NCBI GenBank assembly: GCA_028622995.1
Contig: JAJQJQ010000003.1
Coordinates: 496,001-560,000 of the forward strand
Reading direction: 5' to 3'
Origin: Panagrolaimus kolymaensis
Taxonomy: Eukaryota > Nematoda > Chromadorea > Rhabditida > Panagrolaimidae
DNA: 64,000 nucleotides
Under the pieces are notes generated by a model, which worked only from the letters and a program-made list of their open reading frames with translations, had not been told where the DNA came from and did not search any database. The stretch's first letter is position 1, and every line of letters begins with the position of its first letter. This document shows, piece after piece, positions 35,665 to 49,900 of this stretch. The position numbers and the translations under genes are program-made.

Positions 35665-36144
35665 TTTATAAATCAGTTGATGTCGTTGGTTTAGGATAAT
35701 TACTGAAATTAATGATAAACTATAGCATTTATTGAATTAGAAATTTCTAAATACCAAAATCACGAAATATATAAACAAAATTATCGAAATCAAGGAAATT
35801 CAAAATTTGGTAGCTCTCATTCTATTGTGGCATTTTTTTTATTGATTCAAAGGGAAAAAAGTTAAAACAAATAAGAAAAATATAAAACAAATAGCGGAGA
35901 AGCAAATGCCATAAAGAAATACCCATTAACAAAAACCTTTTTTTGAAAGTTTCATAAGAGGTAATTGCTGGCAACAATTCTCTCTTTGCCAATAACTTTA
36001 GAGAATTAAATATTGCAACAATAAAATATAAAGAGAACAGCTACTTCGGCTTTTCTTTATTTTTATCTTTCCAAATGTTTTTAACTTTGTATATTTCTTT
36101 AACCTAACTTTATTTGTTTAAAAAATTGTTATAAATATAAAACT
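35665..36144. promoter_or_regulatory. Divergent promoter region, nxt-1 and MAGUK gene
   Basis: 480 bp separate the divergent starts of nxt-1 (minus) and the PALS1-like gene (plus). It must hold the promoters of both. It is A+T-rich; no specific factor site can be claimed. Confidence 0.45.
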
Positions 36145-38171
36145 ATGCCACAGAAGAATGCAGATTTAATTAAATTTACTAAATCTTTTGATTATTTATT
36201 ATATAATTTAAATATTCAACTTGATCAAAACTCTTCTTCAAGTTCTTTACTGTACAAAAATATATATGATTCTATTTTATTTTCAAAACAACAACAATTT
36301 ATACCCAAAAAGTGGTGAGCAAATAAAACAAAAGTGTTAAACATGTAATAATTTTTTATTTATAGCAAAACCACAACTTCTGATCTCATAAAATATATTG
36401 ATAAATCATCCAATACTTTACACCATTCATCATCATCATCGACAGGGCACCAACAACAACAGTTGTTGAAACTTTTGAATGACTCAAAAATATTAGTTAG
36501 CTATTTTTTTATTTATAAAAGCTTTTCAATTTGTTAATGTTGTGTTTTTTTTAAGAATTTGATTGATGCATATGATGAAATTTCTAAACTTCATTGGTAT
36601 ATAAAATTGCCTGAAATTCCAACCGATTTTGATCATGAAATAGGTTGCGCAGTGAAAATCGTTCAACTTGTTAAAGGATCTGAGGCACTTGGAGCAACAA
36701 TTAAATATACACCTGAAGGTTATGTTTTTGTTTCAAGGTTGATTGCTGGAGGAGCAGCAGAAAAATCTGGCGTAATTTCGGTAAATTTTAATAATTTTTA
36801 ATATTTAAATAAAAATTTGTTTGCAGGTTGGAGACAGAATAATCAGCATAAATGGAGTTTCTGTGGATCACAAAGATCCAAACGAAATTGCATATTTGTT
36901 AAATTCAAGCGAAAATTCTACTGTAACTTTTAAATTGGCCCCAACAGCTTTGAGAAAATGCATGACATCTGAGCAATTGAAAGCAACAATATTTGTTAAA
37001 GCATTAGTGAGTTTTTTATTGGTTACAAAAAAATAATTTTATCTAAGTTGCTTCCAGTTTGATTACGACCCGAAAGCTGATCCAACACATCCATGCCCAG
37101 ATGCTTCTTTGAAGTTTAACAGAGGCTCTATTTTAGAAATTGTTAATGTCAATGATAGATTTTGGATGCAAGCAAAGTTTGCTGAAACAGGTTATTCAAA
37201 AATCTTAAAATTTATTATTCTGGAATATCCCTTTTTTTAGTTCCCTCTAATCCTTCCAGTTCATCATCATCGATAGTTGGAGTGATACCAACTGACGAAA
37301 AGCTTTCCCTTGATGATAATAATGCAGTTAGTAGTTTTATTAAATATTATTTTTCCAAAAATAAGAACACATTTTTTCAGACAATTGAAGTTATAAAAAA
37401 TAATAGACATTTAAATTTCATCGCTTATGAGCCCGTTTGCCAACTTTTTCCCAAATCAAATATTATTCGAACGCTAGTTTTTATTGGTCCACCCGGAGTT
37501 GGAAGAAATGAACTTAAACGTCGTTTGATACTTCAAAAACACCATAAATATGCTTCAACCGTACCACACACGAGCAGACCACCAAGGTTTAAAAAAAGCC
37601 TTTAAAATCTATTATTTTTTATGTTTTTAGATCCCATGAAAAAGATGGAATTGATTATAATTTTGTATCTCGTCAACAAATGACCCAATGGATTCATGAA
37701 GATAGATTTATTGAATCGGGTGAATTTAATGGAAATCTTTATGGCACCCTCGATGATGCAATTCTTACTGTAATTTCAAGAAAGCAAGTCCCAATAATCA
37801 ATGCTCACCCATCAGCGCTTAAAAGTCTTCGAAACTCTCGATTTATGCCATTAACAATTTTTATTGCTCCACCTTCTGATCTCACAATACTTAAAAAAAC
37901 TCGTTCAACAATAACAACAATTTCTAATAGCAAGTCGGGTCAAAAACAACAAAGAAAATTTAATGATTATGATCTCGAACAAATGATATTTCATTCAAAA
38001 CAATTAGAATTAAATTATGGACATTTATTTGATGCTAAAATAATTAATGATAATTTAGATGCAGCTTTTGGAACTTTATGTGCAATATTACATAATTTTG
38101 ATACTCTTCCATGTTGGATTCCATCGGATTGGATGGTAATCAAACAACAACAGCAACACCATGACGTGTGA
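36145..38171 (+). CDS. magu-2: PALS1/MPP5-type MAGUK scaffold (PDZ-SH3-GK)
   Basis: Eight exons: 36145-36314, 36366-36495, 36556-36780, 36827-37006, 37058-37190, 37241-37326, 37381-37586, 37631-38171, giving 556 aa. Domains in order: a short N-terminal region (possible L27 remnant), then PDZ at about 131-212 (LGATIK carboxylate loop, VGDRIISINGV). SH3 lies at about 225-290 (ALFDYDPKADPTHPCPDASL, RFWMQAKF). The guanylate-kinase-like domain starts at about 322 (LVFIGPPGVGRNELKRRLI) and runs to the end. The GK domain of MAGUKs is a protein-binding module. PALS1/Stardust links Crumbs to junctions in polarised cells; C. elegans magu-2 is the comparable gene, so the symbol is a family guess. A Ser-rich SSSSSS run and a C-terminal Gln/His run are low-complexity. 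Confidence 0.85.
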
Positions 38172-38794
38172 CAAAATTTATGAAGCATGTGTATCGTCTT
38201 TTTTTGCAACATTTTTTGTTTTTTCTTCTTGCCTTTTTGCTTTTTTGCCTTTTTTTTCCAATGCTTTATTGATGGCAGCTGCTGGTGTTGTTACTGATAA
38301 ATAAATAAAAGTCTATGCTTGATTAAACTTTTGATGAGTAAAAAAATGAGTTGCTTTTATTGACTTAAGTTCCTCGTTTTTATTTATACATTCTGACGAG
38401 AGATTTTCAAAGAACATTTTTTATTTAAAAAATTAATTTATTCGTTTGCGTGTTTTAAAAAAAACAATAAAAAAAGTTGAGAAGAAAAAATAAGAAGCAT
38501 ATAATCAAAAGAAAAAAAGACACCAGCTTTATTATCACCATTCTTTCTTTCTCCAAATTAACAACAATTGGATTGTTGTGTCTGGGAAGAAAAAAAATAC
38601 CTAATGGAATACTTATTTTACCAAATAGAAGAAACAATAAACAAAACACATAAAACAAGCAAAAACCCGTATCAAAAAAAACAAACAAGAAAAAATTGTT
38701 TCAATGGTTTCTTTTCTTTTTTCGTTACAAAAAAATTTAAACCAGAGAAAAATTTAATTAAGCCTATGCAAAATGATGAACTTTTTTTATTTAT
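38172..38794. other. Convergent spacer
   Basis: Between the 3' ends of the MAGUK gene (+) and the amine receptor gene (-). Contains an AATAAATAAA-rich stretch near 38300 that probably ends the MAGUK transcript. Confidence 0.55.
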
Positions 38795-41353
38795 TTAAAA
38801 GTCTTTGAGAAAGCACATCCTTTTGATAATTCTTTGAAAAGCCATACGAAAATCCATTGAAAATAGAGTATAGATTATTGGATTCAAAGCTGAATTGAGA
38901 TAGCCTAAAAAAAGAGACGAAATGAAATGAAATTTGTTTTGTTTGATGACAAAATTAGATTTACTTTATTCTATCTTTTTTAAGAAAAAAAGCTACTTAC
39001 CAAGCCATGAAGTGACGGATTCTAGTAAAGGCGGAATGCTACACCCACATATTGGACGATAAAGAGATACTAAAAAGAATGGAGTCCAACATGCAACAAA
39101 TGTACCAGTAATTATTGCTAATGTTCTCCATGCTTTACGTTCTCTTCTCGTTTCAATACTTTCTTTTACACGTTTTTTTCGTTTTGGTGTTGATGAAATT
39201 AATGATGATGGTGCAGTATTTTTTGATGGAGGTGGAAAAGTTTTTTTAATTTTTGTCATCTTTTTTGGAGGATTTTTTTCATTGCCTAAAGCAAAAAATA
39301 AAAATAACAAAGATAATAGTAATTTAAATAATTTAATTTAATTTAATTTTTTCGTTTCAAAACAAAAAAAAATGGAGATAGTAAAAGAAAAACATACTTA
39401 GCACAATTTGTGATAAATCTGATTTACTTATTGGTGTTCCTGTTTCAATATAAGTATTATTTTCACATATTTGCATTGGAGTTCGTTCATCTTCTGATGT
39501 GGAATTTGGATTGCTATTGGATTTAGCAGCCTAAAAAAATATATTACATTAAAATGTTTAAAACATTTTGTTAGGATAAAAAAATAAAATGGAATTTTTT
39601 CTCATAGTCTTAAAAAAGAGCAGAAAAAGGCTTTGCATAAATTTTATTTTGCAATGTTCTTTCCTTATTTTTTTTTGTTGAAAATTTACTTAAAAAAGGA
39701 ACCGAAAGGAAGAAAGATAGTTATTTGCAATTCAATCGAATTCATGGAAAAAAAGAGGGAAAGACTAAATTCCAGTAATATGATTGAATTTTTTGTTTTA
39801 TAATTAAAAGATTTTCACTCTGTACTTTCTTTCTCCACCGTCTGGTTGAAGCTATTAGGAATGATTTGGATGTGGTAGTAGTGTTAGTAAAGTACATCCG
39901 GAGACAGAAAAAGCATGCAAATGTATTAATTTCCGAGTATTTTTTTCTCTCCATAAATGCTAGTTTTTAGTTTTGATATTTCATTAATCTTACAAAAAAA
40001 GGTTATCGGAAACATTTGTTTTTTAGTTTGTTTTCGATTTGCAAAGGAAATAAAAATCTTGTGAGAAAAAGTAAAAATGCTAAAATAAATGTGTACCTTA
40101 ATTTTCCGATCTCCTCCATTTTCACCACCCGTGGAACTATTATTTGTCATATCTTGGGAAAATACTACTGTAGGAGGCATAGTAATTGGCTGAAATTTTA
40201 GATTTATATTTTCTGCAAAAAAAAATGTTTTTGTTGCTTACTGTAGATTTTTGCAAGATGATTTTATTATTTTTTACACTGCCTTCAAAAGTTCGATTAA
40301 TGGTTTTTCGATCTCTTTCACGTCTAAAACGTTTTTTCGCAGCTCTCATAATTTTATAATATACACCAATTATGAAACAAAGAGGAATGTAAAACGCTGT
40401 TGCAGTGCTGAATACCTAAAATTTAAGGGATTATAAAATATAAATAAAATAAATATATGGCTTTGGTCCCCATAATTATAGGGTGCTTTTCTTGCAAAAA
40501 AAATTTACCTGATAACTTATTTGTTGTGAAATAAGGCATACATGTTGCTCTTGAACTCGATAAACAAATTGATTATCTTTCCATCCAAATATGGGAAGCA
40601 GAGATATCAATAAAGATAAAATCCATACCATAGATAGCATTAAAAATATGCGTTGCTTAGTTCGATTCTGTACATAACAAATATCCGTAATACTCCAATA
40701 CCTGGAAAGAAGATATTATAGAGATTAAAAAGTTAATTAATATTTTATGCTACGTTTTGAGTGCAAAAATTTTTCGTGATTTTCATAGATTATTTTTCTA
40801 AGTCATCGAAAAAAAGGACATATACCACACAGAAAAAATGAAAAATGTCCTTAAATCCTAATTTTTAGAATACACTTTTCATAGAAAAAACGGTTAATTT
40901 TAAGATGCTTAAAAAGCAATAATATCAAAAAATGTGGAAGATTAAAAATCTGTCAACTAACCTGTCAAGTGCAATAGCAACAAGATGTAAAATAGATGAT
41001 GTACAGACTAATACATCAACACTAATCCAAAAATCACATAATGTTACGCCAAGATTCCATGCTTGACGTAACGTTGCCCATGCACCCAATGGAGTCACTA
41101 TCAAACCAACAAGTAAATCTGCGATGGCAAGAGAAAAAACTAAATAATATTGTGGCCTCGAACGTAAATCACGTTCTAATAAAACTGCTAATATCACAAA
41201 TAAATTTCCAACCACGCAAAATACTATCAAAGTTAAAAGAAGAAATCCAATCAAAAGCATTTGCCATAAAGTGAAGCCACCTTCTTCTGCGGCGGTTATC
41301 AAAGCGATATGAGCTTCATGAAGATGAAATGAACCATTTATATGGACACTCAT
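38795..41353 (-). CDS. 5-HT1-like biogenic amine receptor (GPCR)
   Basis: Seven exons: 41353-40962, 40701-40509, 40415-40242, 40189-40097, 39530-39398, 39285-39001, 38904-38795, giving 459 aa. All class A hallmarks are present: [11 protein letters not shown] in TM1, [11 protein letters not shown] in TM2, amine-binding Asp in ISVDVLVC and LDRYW in TM3, FGW in TM4. TM5 reads [12 protein letters not shown]6 reads CWTPFF, and TM7 reads [15 protein letters not shown]. Ser-Thr-x-x-Ala in TM5 matches vertebrate 5-HT1 receptors. The third loop, spread over three exons, is long and Lys/Ser-rich; the C-tail is short (18 residues after NPIIY), typical of Gi-coupled amine receptors. C. elegans SER-4 is the natural comparison, but octopamine or tyramine receptors are not excluded, so no symbol is given. 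Confidence 0.9.
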
Positions 41354-42941
41354 CTTGATTTAAATTATTTCAAAACCGGCAATAATATTCTTTAAAAATA
41401 TTTGATAAAATTTATAAAGAAAATTTATTCAGCAAATAATAATTTTAAGATCAATTTCTTTCATATTTATTTCACACATTCTTCACACTTGTGTCTTTAG
41501 TCTGCAAAAAAACAAATGACGAGGTTTAGTAAATAACACAAATTTTTGAAGTAGGTGAAGATGACAGTAAAGTAAACACGACCGAAAAAAAGTGGCATAC
41601 AATTAGGTCATAAAAAGAGGGTCAAGGCAAAATATAAAAAACAAAGTATAAATGTTTTTCAAAAAATAAAACAGTAAACATACTTATTTAAAATTTAAAA
41701 GGTAACGGTTTTATAAGGAAAGAAAAGGTGGCTATAATTAAATAAAATTAAATATTATTATTTTTTTGAAATCATAAGTTTCGAATTTAAAAAAGACCAC
41801 GACCAACATTATTGGGATGTGTTTTAGCTTACACAAATAAAAACATTTATTTTGATTGTTTGCAAAGTCCATAGTTTAAATATTATTTTATTATTTTTTG
41901 CTTATTTTTTTTATAAAGCCATAAATTATGTCATAGAAATAAAAAAACATTAAAAAAGGCAAATTTGCAAAAAAATACTTTTTTTACATAAATGTTTTAG
42001 AATAAATCATCAACCAAAAAAAAGAAGATATGGAAGAAACATCGTCATCATCCCTCAGTGATGGATAAATTATTAAAGCAGAAAACAAGCAGCAGAAGAA
42101 GCAACAACCAAAAAAGTAGAAAAAAGGCTGTTATGAGAGAAAGAGGGAGGGATGAAAAAAAAGTAAGGAGAAGCAATTGTTATGGATGGTTTTTTTTGTT
42201 GGATAAAAATAATCTTTTTTTCTTTTTCTTCTGTTGTTAGGAAGAGCAACTATTTTTTTTTATTTTATTCCATGTTTTAGTTAGTTTTATATTTTTGCTT
42301 TTTTTTTATGATAAATATATTTTCAAAAATAAGAAATAAAAATTTTTTTCTTTGGTAAGTAAATACAACATACATATAACATCCAATTGGCGGCGCCAAG
42401 TGGCCCGAGGCATTTTTTTTCGTAATTTTTTTTTTGACGAGGAGGCAAATCTGTTGTGTTGCACTTGACTAAAAGCAAGGCAAGCAAAAAACTTTTTTTA
42501 AAGAAGAAATATGCTACAAAGCAGATAGATTTTTTTTTCTTTGCAAATGAGGAGGGCCAAGAAAAACAACAAGACCGAAATGAAGCAGTGTTCACTACTG
42601 TGGTCGAAAAGGAAATTTTTTAAGGGAAAAAAGAAAAGAATGCAAAAGAATGCGCGCAAAAAAGTATGGCATTTCTTGAATATTTTCTTCATTTTCGAAA
42701 AGGAGGAGCAAATTTTTTGTTCGATGATGGGTTTTTTCAAAATCTAACTTTTGGCCATTTCAACCTTCTTTTTTTGATAGTCCTTTAAAAAGGTTCTTGT
42801 TTTTTCTATGTGCAAGAAAAAAAAGAGTAAAAAATGCCGCTGATGATTTTTTGTTTTAAATATAAAAAAAAAATCGCTTTTAAAGTGTCGTGGGAGCGCA
42901 ATTTTACCCTTTAGCGTCAAGTTCCTAAACGTACAGCGAAA

Positions 42942-43991
42942 ATGAAAATTCTTATGATAAAAAATGACGAAGACGTGAGTGAAATACGATTAAGAGTTAA
43001 TTCAAAAAAAAAGGAAGAAAGTGGTTTTTTAAATAAAAAAGAAAGGTTGACGACGACCAAAAACCCTTATAGCTTATGTCAGTCACGTACATGTATGTTT
43101 TTGTCATCATTGCAATTTCATGGATATATGTATACGCGATATATATCTACTTATTTTCGAGGGAAATATTTTGAGTTGAGATGCATGTAAATTGATTAAC
43201 ACTCAAAAGAAAAAATTTTTAAGATATACATACTCTTCACTACAAAAAAATAAATAAAAAAATAAAATTTAAATGCGGAAGAAAAATAAGAATAAAGAAA
43301 AAATATTTTTGTGTAAAAAAGGGAAGTTTTTCTAGGCTACCTTTTTTTGCAAACTTTTTTCCTTAATTTTTTTTATAAAAAACAAAAAAAGCATGTTTTA
43401 ATTGTTTCAAGAAAAAAGCAAACTCAGCATGAAAGTTTTTGAGTTAGCTTTGGTTCTTGGCTTCTAAGATTCCAGAGAGAAGCAAGCGTCACAAAACAAA
43501 CTTTTTTGAAGAAGAATTCAGAGGCGAAAGAAAAAAATAACCAGATTAGATATGATGAAGTAAAAAAATAAAGGTTTCTTTGAATTCAAAATAAAACTAC
43601 GCAAAAAATAAAAGACATCGAAAGAAAGGGATATAATTAGGATTTTTTGCATAAAAATTTACGAAGAAACAAATTAAGAGAAGAAAAACAAAAATAACCC
43701 TCGCGCGATTATTAAGATCATGAAACTCATTTTTTTTAAAGAATAGAGAAAGAAAAAAATTGCAAATTTGCAAAGAAAGAAAAGAAAAAATGAATGAAGT
43801 CGTCTTCGTCAACATACGTAATAGATATTATAGACTCCAAAGGATAAAAACTAAAAATATAACTTTATGATCTAAATATGGCCTTGAAATCTAATTTTTG
43901 ACTAATCTCATTTTCTTTTTAGCAAGCAAAAAAAGAAAGTCTTAAAAAAGCTGCTGCTGCAGTTGCAAAAAACCTTTATAAAAATTTATAA
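42942..43991 (+). CDS. Possible two-exon micro-protein (33 aa)
   Basis: Exon 1, 42942-42974, reads MKILMIKNDED up to a GTGAGT donor. Exon 2, 43923-43991, follows CTTTTTAG and continues in the same phase with QAKKESLKKAAAAVAKNLYK and a stop. AATAAA lies about 25 nt downstream. The second exon has non-A/T-biased Ala codons and would form a basic amphipathic helix. No family recognised; the intron is 948 nt. This could be chance, or exon 2 may belong to another transcript. Confidence 0.22.
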
Positions 43992-46900
43992 GATCATGCT
44001 TCTGGCATTGCAGTAAATAAATAATAATCATTTTGATGAAATATGTTTAAAAAATGCACCCAGAAAAAAAGGTAATTAAATTAAATTTTGGAATAACTTA
44101 TTAATGTTGATATATTATGAAAAAAAATTTAATTAACTTTTTATTTAGAAGAAAAATAAAACACGGTTTAAACGAAAAACATGTGACTTTTTTTATCTCA
44201 TTCAAAAAAGGAATAAAATATGTTTTGACACCTTTAGTTTTTGGTACTAAGCAGCAGGTATTATAATTGTTGCAAAAAAGGAAATTTAAGAATTAAGAAA
44301 AAAGCTATTAAAATTTCAAGAAAATATATAAAAACCGGAAGAAAAAAAATAACAAATTTTTTAATTCTCATCATATTATTGGAAAGATGAAAAGAAGGAT
44401 AATTGATATTAAGTTATTATCATACATATCCGGAGCAGCTTAAAACATTTTTTTCTTATGATTTCCTATTTCTTAAATGTCTACGTTTAATAAAAAGTTG
44501 GATGAAATGAGGTATACAGACAAATGACAAAAAAAGAGGAAGAAGAAGAAAATAAAAGTGCTAAGAAGTAATTACATTTTTAACACAAAAATTATGATTC
44601 ATTAGTCCCAAAGGAAAATATTTAAAAGTAATTGGAAAGTTAAGCATAAAAAAATGGTAAGGAAAATTTTAGCTATAATAAATTTTAGCAAATTTCGAAA
44701 CTTAACTAAAAAAGTGATGTTTGGAATTTTTTTGAATCAAAAAATAAATAAAAATGTTGCTCAAGTTTTTTTACGAACATTCTTCAACCACCACCCTCAC
44801 AAACATTCATACAAATAAGATGCAAAGACCGTCATTCCACGAAAGTCAAACTCGTCGATGCTTGGCACAGGAAATATCATTCAAGGAAAAAATATAACAA
44901 CAAAAGCAAACTTTTAAAGAAAAAATATAAGAGGAAAAAAACAATTTTGGACTTTTCCCTTTAATTCAAACTTCTTTTTTTTTCTGCTGCATATACGCGC
45001 TTAAAAAGCTGAGATTTTAATCACGCCTGAAGAGAGAAGACTAATCTAAAAAAGTTGTTAGTCTTGTATATTTTTTTTTTTACATACACACGCATCAACG
45101 GATTGAATTTGAATTGACTGTGTTCGCGAATTGAATTTTTTTATTTTATTTTTTGTTCACAGATTAACTGACTGACGTTTATATAAGGCTTCTTGGGTCT
45201 TGTTTTTCCCTACTTAAAGCTCTTCCAACAATAATTCGTGGAAATAAGAAAAAGTATGAAAAAAAAGAAAAGATTTTTTTATCATTAAATAAAAGTGTGT
45301 TTGCTCCTTTAAAGGAAAAAGAAAACTATTATTACTTTCACACTTAAAAAAGAAAATAAACTATTAAAACAAAATAGAAAAATAAAAAAAGCAACAAAAT
45401 GCTTTTAACTTTTTTTTAATTTTATCTCTTTCTTTTCTATTTTTTTTTTCAAATGGAATTGTGTGGGGATGGATATAATCATTGACATAAAAAAAGTTGT
45501 TGATTGGCAGCATTTGCAACAACAGGCAGCAAGCATTATAGGCATTTGACAAATGCTTATAAACCCAGAGAAAGAAGTACAAAGTATTTTTCGACAACGA
45601 TGGATGTGTGAAAAATAAAAAAGAGAGGTGGTCGTAGTTGAATGAAATGATAGAGGGATGAAAAAGTGAAGAATTGAAAAATTGAGAGAGGTCCAATAAG
45701 CTACAACAAAGCGCACCAACGCGCGTCAAAAAGGCACTTTTATTAAATAAGTCAAAATTGTTTGTGTATTTGGTTTTTATCTATCACGAGGAGATAAAAT
45801 AAAGAGGGCAAATAAAAATTAATGAATAAAAAAAAGTTAATTTGCAACATCTATCTTCTCTTCTTTTTTTATTCAAATATAATATAAATATTTAAATGAG
45901 ATAATAAAAGGTTAATATTATATTTAAAAAATGTGACAGATATCATTTCTTTTTTTTAATGAATGAATCAGGCAGGAAGTGACGCAAAAAAATATATATA
46001 AAATTATAAAGTCCTTGGTGGCAGCTAATTGACCGTTGGTCATTATGGCAACTAAAAAAACTAACTTTTAGTTTTCCTTATTTTCGAAGAACAACAGAAC
46101 GACGATGAACACCACTATAAAACGTCAATGAATGAATGTGGTAAAATTTAATTGACTCTATTTAAAGCCCTTTCTAGTTTGTTTTTTCATGGAAAAAGAA
46201 GTAATAGTGAAAAAAAAGTTGTTTTTGAAGAAATGAAAAATCTTTAAAACAACAACAAAATAATTTTGTAATATTTATTACCCAAATCATAAAAAATAAT
46301 TTTAAAAAATGAAGAAATAAAACTAAAATAAAGGTTATATTTAGCCAATTTAGGGCAGCAAAAGCAATGAGTATTAAGAAAAGCTAACTTTGATAAATAA
46401 AAAAGGAGCCTAAAACCAACAACTCTCAAAGCTTTTATTTTTACATGATAACACTAAATGTTTTGCCATTGCGCCGTTTAAGAGACAGAGAGAAGAGTGA
46501 GAAGCAAAGCGATAAAAAAAAAGCTTTAAAAGTTTAAACAGTTGTTGTTCGTAGTTGTCGATGTTGTAGTTGCTAAATGATGAAGATGATGATGCCACCG
46601 CCGCCGCCACCAATCTTGTGCCATATAAATGTAAAAAAGTTTCTTCTTTTTTTAGTTTGGAAGCGACAAATAGAGGAGGCTACACGACAACAAGAAAAAA
46701 ACATTAAAGCTTGTTTTTTTGTTTTGGTTTCGTTTCCTCCTTTTTTTGTCTCCAAAAAATTGGAACAGCTTTTTTGGTTGCTTCTGCTTTTTTTAAAAAC
46801 AACAAATATTAAATATGAACATTTTTTGCAAGAAAATAATAAATCACTTTAGAAAAAAAGATAACCGAAAAAAATGTCTCCAGCTTCTTATATTTTTTTC

Positions 46901-49900
46901 TGGTGGTTGCTATTTTTTTTCTATGATGGCGGAAATACAACAAAGCCTACACTTATTTCCGTCATTTTTTCAAACAAACAATAAAATGAAAGTATAATAA
47001 CAGTTTAGATAATGTTTAAAAAAACGTAGAGGGTAGCATAAAAGAAATGGAAAAAGTTTTTAAAGCTATAATTGAAGTAACTAAACTACGAAAGGTAAAA
47101 TTATTATAATTTTATTTTTTGCGTGGTGGCGGATGGGTTAAATTAGATATTAAACCAAGGCGTCTAACATTAATTAAATATTTTTTAAACGTTCAAAAAT
47201 GGTGAGTTTTGAAATAAGAATTCAAAGGATTTCAAAATAAAAGAAAATCCAAATTCGAAACGACGACCTGCAGCAAAAAAAAAGCCATTACAAAATATAA
47301 AATTTAAATTTAAAAGAATTACAAAAATATTTCTTATTTTTTTTATTGTTGACACTTTAAATTTTTTTTTAAGAGGACTATAAAATAAATAGCTAACCGA
47401 ATTAAAAAAACAAACAACTATGGAATGGGTTAAGAATTGAAGGGGAATGAAAAAACGAAATTAGAAAAAAAGTAATTTAAAAATAAAAAAGCATCCTTAA
47501 ACGAATCTTCTTTTTTTATTTCTCTTCTTTCAAGAGCTAAGTAAAAAGTAAAAAAAAAGTTGCAAGTAAAAAATGTGATGGCTAAAACACAATAAGTACA
47601 TACGTACATATATGGAGTTGATGAAATGCAGAAAAAAGAGAGGAAGAAAAAAAGAAACAATGAAGGTTGTTGAACAACTACGACAAAAAAGGGATGAAAA
47701 AAATTCATTACTTAATTGAATATACATATATAGCATCAACGAAGCTACATTTGAATAGCAAATAATAAAAGTGAGAGAGAAAGAGACAGAAAAAAAAGTA
47801 GTTATAAAAACAATATTAAAAAAAGAAAACAGGGAAGTGTGCAAATGAGTTTTTTTTATTCATTCTCTCAATGTCCCTTAAAAAATGATAAACCGTTTTT
47901 AGAATGAATATGAATATATGTACTTTACATACATAGCTCCACTTCCGGTGAACCAAAGAATAAAAAAGATATTATTATTTTTTTAACAAAGACTGGAAGC
48001 ATAAAAACACAAAAAACTTTTTTGTGTTCAATGTGTTATCGTGAATATTTTAGGATTTTAGGTAAAAAGAAAAAATATATAAGTACACGAAGAAGATGAG
48101 AAGAAGAGTGGCAATACTTGAAGCTTTATTGAAAAAAATATATAAAAGAAAACTTTAACCCAATTTCAGAAGAGAAAAAAAGAAAAAAGGTTTTGAATCA
48201 AAATTACTTTGCTTATCATCGAAAGCAAATCGAAAAAAAAGAAGAGGGTTTGGTTGTTCATCGTCAGAGAGTTAGTCTTTATTCTCTCGAGAATTACATT
48301 TTTCATTTTTTTTTTCATTCCATCGTTCATCCGTTTGCCATTTATTCATTTCATTTTTTTTTCATTTAAAATAAACCCTCAACCAAAAAAATTTTTGCGC
48401 TTTTTTGTCCTTTAAAAAAATATTTCATTTACGCATATTTAAATCTCGAAAAAAGGAAAAAAATAATACAGAGGAGCGGAATGTTATCAAAGCGAAAAAA
48501 AATTATAAACCACTAAGTTTTAAAAAAAAGCGAGTTCGTGGAAATGTAAATAGGAAAATATTATAATTAAAATTTTGATTGTGTTTACTTTGTCGCTTGC
48601 TTTATGGTTTAACATATTTCGAAGATCCCTCGAAGAGAAAATAAAAAATTTTATGCCAAGAAGCGGAATTTTTTTGGGTATAAAGAAGCGAAAAGTTTTA
48701 AAAAACCGTAATAATTTTCCAAGCATCGAAGATAACCTAAGAAACTCAATTAAGAAGCAACAATCGTTGAAGCATTATATTTCTACTATAAATGTAAATA
48801 AAATGTTAAAAACAAAATAAAAACACGCATCAAAAAACTGACTTTTGCTTCCATCTCTCATTTGGGAGGAATATTCAATGAAGCAAGCACAAGCGAGTGA
48901 ATGAAATATGAATTAAATTATGTCACCATTACCACCACATTTTAATGCAGTTCACTTAATAATTATCTCTTTTCTTTTTTTTATTTTCCTTTTCATCACA
49001 GATAAAAAAAAATTAATTTATTTTTGGTAATTAAGTTAGCTTCTTTTTTTAATGAATAAATAAAATTAAAATAAAAGTACAAGAAAAAATTGCAAAAAAA
49101 ATAATGAAATGAAGAAAGAAAGAATTTTTTTAGGAATATTTAATTTTAACAAAACACAAAAAAAAACCTTTCCATTCTTTTAATTTTTTTTTTCTAATAT
49201 AGAAATAAATAATAGAAAAACTTATATTCATTCTTATGTAAAAGAAGAAGGGCCTACTACTATCAAAGGAGAGGATGGGTGATATGTGTCGTTGCCACCT
49301 GACCAATTGCAAATCTGCCATTTCCAGAGGATGAAGAAAAAAAAGAAGTTTAGTTTCATATTATTTTGTTGAGTAACGAGAAAAAAAATATGGGGGAAGG
49401 CATTGTGCCAAAATATATACGTATGTACGAGTAAAAAATGGCCTGAAGGCAAGAATTTTAGAATAAAAAAAACTTTCTATTTGAGCAAAGTAGTTGCAAC
49501 AAAAATAAGAAGATAAAAAATAAAATAAATTTTTAGATAAAAAAATTTGAACTTTAAAAAGACACATATTTTAAAACATTTTGAATCTCCTTCTTATTCC
49601 TCCCTTCAACGTCGTCAATCAAGCCAATCCAAGCCACCCTTAGTTAGCGACGTCATATTAGGAGGGTAGCTGAAGGCAAAAAGAATGTCAAAATCTTCTT
49701 TATTCATTTATAGCAGAAATAGAAAAAAAAGTCTAAAATAAAAAAAAACTAAATTAAGAACAACGAAAACGTGAATGAATAAAAAAATGTTATTAAATAA
49801 GCAGCAAAGCAGCAGCAATGGACGGTCAAAGAAAAGTTACAAAAAATAAAATAAAAAAAAAGAAAGAATTTTTGTTTTTTACTCTTTGTTTCAAATTCAA

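Noticed and set aside
46577..46640. MMKMMMPPPPPP open frame with a following GTAAAA
   Set aside because: Microsatellite-like ATG/CCG repeat; no splice partner or conserved look.
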